A DNA stretch of 64,000 nt from Chlamydiota bacterium (lineage in GTDB: Bacteria > Chlamydiota > Chlamydiia > Chlamydiales > SM23-39), in NCBI GenBank assembly GCA_027451825.1, contig DAIDHZ010000004.1, positions 34,370 to 98,369 on the forward strand. The letters run 5' to 3'. Below the pieces are notes generated by a model. The model was not told the DNA's origin. It did no database searches and saw only the letters and a list, made by a program, of their open reading frames with translations. Of this stretch, positions 62,376 through 64,000 are shown in pieces. Positions within the stretch are counted from its first letter, which is position 1; every line of letters starts with the position of its first letter. The translations under genes and the position numbers were made by a program.

Positions 62376-62460
62376 AAGTTCATCCTTTTTGACAATACTG
62401 TAGCATAGGATGAATGTTAAGGGAAGATTGTTTAAGTGAGAAATTGATGCCTGTGTACAT

Positions 62461-62494
62461 AAAAAAGATAAGGCGAGAGGAAGACTCCTCTCGC
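62461..62494 (-). terminator. Minus-strand terminator-like hairpin upstream of mutS
   Basis: Stem GCGAGAGG/CCTCTCGC with a six-base loop, followed on the minus strand by CTTATCTTTTTTATG. It would end a transcript coming from the structured GC-rich element at 62.53-62.77 kb before it enters mutS. No protein gene precedes it on that strand. Confidence 0.65.
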
Positions 62495-62529
62495 GCTCTT
62501 CTCTTGGGCTGTCATTTCATGACAGAAAT

Positions 62530-62768
62530 GATAGATTGGCGGGGCAAAAAAAGCCCCTGCAACCCCATTTGGAGCGGGATTGGAGCTTTGAGCATCAGTC
62601 GCGCTGGTTTTTTATCGCCTGCTTCGCGGCGGGCTATGGAAGCGCTTCCTATCGTCCCTTGCTCTTCAACGTACATAGTACGTCTCATCGCTTGCGGCAC
62701 GATTGCTCTTTGCTCGAACCCGCCTCGGGCTGCAACTGATCGGTCCCCTTTGGGGCCCGGTTGCAGAT
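62530..62768. repeat. Structured GC-rich intergenic element with several hairpins
   Basis: A 240-bp segment clearly GC-richer than its neighbours and full of palindromes: CTGCAACTGATCGG to CCGGTTGCAG (62730-62766, a nested 15-bp stem), ACGTACATAGTACGT (62669-62683), GGAAGCGCTTCC (62638-62649), and GGGGC/GCCCC pairs near 62540-62556. Both strands are open for about 100 codons, but the translations look like low-complexity by-products. With the T-tailed hairpin at 62461-62494 it could be a structured RNA read on the minus strand, or a repeat unit. I cannot match it to a named RNA family. Confidence 0.6.
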
Positions 62769-62899
62769 ATATATATAATTTTCTGAAAAAAAGTTTCTCT
62801 TTTTTTATCAACTTTTGTGGTGTAAGAATCAGAGAGACTTCTCTTGCTTGATTCCGAAGGCACTTTCTTTAGAAGATAAATATAGAGGGAATTGCAAAA

Positions 62900-62978
62900 C
62901 TAACAAAAAGAGCATTTTTTCGGGGCGTTTTCCTGATTAGCGTTAGTCAGTGCCCCGAAAAAATGCTCTTTTTGTTAG
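62900..62978. repeat. 79-bp hairpin with perfect 27-bp arms next to the IS
   Basis: CTAACAAAAAGAGCATTTTT and onward (62900-62926) is exactly complementary to 62952-62978; the 25-bp loop is GTTTTCCTGATTAGCGTTAG and five more bases. It lies about 108 bp upstream of the transposase start. It may be a target hairpin for the IS, a transcription barrier at its edge, or an unrelated palindromic element. Confidence 0.85.
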
Positions 62979-63085
62979 CTTCGTAATTCACAGTGCGTGA
63001 AGATATAAATATCTGTAGATAAACACCTTGTATTTGGTATAGTAATTCTTGGAAAAAACAACAACCAAAAACAAGGAGTGACTCG

Positions 63086-64000
63086 ATGAGTCAATTGACA
63101 GCGATTCTATCTCAATACTGGTCTTCTATTCAAGGAACACTTTTTCCGTGGCTCAGAGAAGAACTTGATCCTCTCACTCAAAAACAACAGCAACTTATTG
63201 AGGTTTTAGAAGTTATTCGTGTTGAAGAGTTTTTACCTGATCGTTTTGGATTTGAGGGACGACCACAAAAAACGCGCGCTGCAATCGTGAGATCTTTTGT
63301 TGCAAAAATGGTCTACAACATTGAGACTACTACTTTTCTAATTGAACGACTCAAGTCTGATAGAAATTTAAGACGCATCTGTGGATGGGAACGAGTCAAT
63401 CAATTACCGAGCGAATCTACGTTCTCAAGAGCTTTTGCTGAATTTGCAGACACATCCATTGCTAAACGTGCGCATGATGAACTAATTCGAAAAACATTGG
63501 GCAATGTGATTGTTCAGCATAAATCAACAGATTCTACAGCAATTGAAGCTAGAGAAAAGCCTCAGACAAAAAAGGAAGCCGAATCAAAACCTGAGAAGGT
63601 TTTGAAAAGAAAAAAGAAGCAAAAAAAAGAGCCCACACGAATTGAAATGCAGACCTCAATGACGACTGCAGAATTATTGGCTAGCCTGCCGACTGGATGT
63701 GATAAAGGAGCAAAACGAGATAGCAAGGGAAATGTCATGTATTGGAATGGGTATAAATTACACATAGACACTGTTGATGGCGATATTCCTGTAAGTGCAA
63801 TCGTGACTTCAGCATCGGTTCATGATAGTCAAGTCGCCATTCCTCTCAGTGCTTTGTCAGCAAAGAAGATTACCAATTGCTATGATTTAATGGATTCTGC
63901 TTATGACTCTCCTGAGATAGCCGCATATAGTTTGCGATTAAATCATGTTCCTTTGATTGATCGAAACCCAAGAGGAGATAAAGCCTTAGGAGAAAGATTG
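63086..64000 (+). mobile_element. IS transposase (DUF772 plus DDE domain), runs off right edge
   Basis: 305 codons without a stop, started at 63086 after AAGGAG. The N-terminal part (FLPDRFGFEGRPQKTRAAIV, then INQLPSESTFSRAF-like pattern in the actual text VNQLPSESTFSRAF) matches the DUF772 domain found in IS1182/IS5-type transposases. The catalytic DDE domain begins with the first Asp in HKSTDSTAIEA, has a Lys-rich insert (residues about 165-190) and then GYKLHIDTVDGDIPVSAIVT, and the second Asp in YDLMDSAYDSPE. The third acidic residue and the right end of the IS are beyond the window. Left terminal repeats cannot be defined without the other end. Confidence 0.9.

Noticed and set aside
62414..62851. 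Frames of 100-145 codons on both strands of the 62.4-62.85 kb element
   Set aside because: They run through strong palindromes and a terminator-like hairpin, and the sequence appears constrained as structure, not as protein.

Overview
The window looks like about 64 kb of chromosome from a member of the order Chlamydiales, most likely an environmental, amoeba- or arthropod-associated lineage rather than a Chlamydia species. Many gene runs follow the order I recall from Chlamydia trachomatis: mfd/alaS/tkt/hemE/hemN/hemG; rnc/radA/hemC and sod/accD/dut/ptsN/ptsN; a metal P-type ATPase near serS; the alpha/beta fusion E1 dehydrogenase; and rluD followed by a small chlamydial protein and hemA. Genes that Chlamydia species lack or rarely carry (asparaginyl-tRNA synthetase, threonine dehydrogenase with KBL ligase, NHEJ genes, toxin-antitoxin modules, an S10 carboxypeptidase, a RING-like protein, an insertion sequence) point to an environmental lineage. 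The GC content looks like about 40%, judged by eye.

Layout. 1-7 kb (minus strand): the N-terminal part of mfd, an AbiE-type toxin-antitoxin pair wedged between mfd and alaS, then hemL. 7-10.5 kb is an accessory island: a small DUF6496-type protein, a Ku gene broken by a dispersed palindromic repeat, a second nucleotidyltransferase/winged-helix pair, a gene remnant, and a stand-alone LigD-type ATP-dependent ligase. 10.5-20.7 kb: a P-type cation ATPase, then tkt, hemE, a secreted two-repeat protein, hemN, a TyrP-type permease, a 320-bp hairpin element and hemG. 20.8-28.7 kb is the housekeeping run rnc-radA-hemC-hemD-sodA-accD-dut-ptsN-ptsN(HTH). 28.7-34.8 kb (minus): an OmpW-like porin, a P1B-4-type metal ATPase, a VIT1-family protein, an M18 aminopeptidase and serS. 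35-41.6 kb (plus): a UPF0158 protein with AT-hooks, the E1 fusion, a metallo-beta-lactamase-fold hydrolase and an ABC exporter. 41.6-46.1 kb is repeat-rich accessory DNA: three long inverted-repeat elements, a Pro/Ala-repeat membrane protein, an S10 carboxypeptidase, an Inc-like membrane protein and tRNA-Arg. 46.1-54.9 kb: a giant DHH-family protein, a KH protein, rluD, recX, hemA, asnS and nfo. 55.2-59 kb is a threonine-catabolism operon (kbl, tdh, amino acid permease). 59-64 kb: a RING-H2-like protein, mutS, a structured GC-rich element, a perfect 27-bp-arm hairpin and an IS transposase running off the edge.

How the parts work together. Tetrapyrrole genes are scattered through the window (hemA, hemL, hemC, hemD, hemE, hemN, hemG), which is nearly a complete route from glutamyl-tRNA to protoporphyrin; only hemB is not seen here. 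HemC is unusually short and lacks the cofactor-binding third domain. DNA repair is well represented (mfd, radA, recX, mutS, nfo, the ligase), but NHEJ appears dead because Ku is destroyed.

The most unusual features are the two nucleotidyltransferase modules, the RING-like candidate effector, and a set of long, sequence-unrelated palindromic elements that start at or very near the 3' ends (often the stop codons) of genes.
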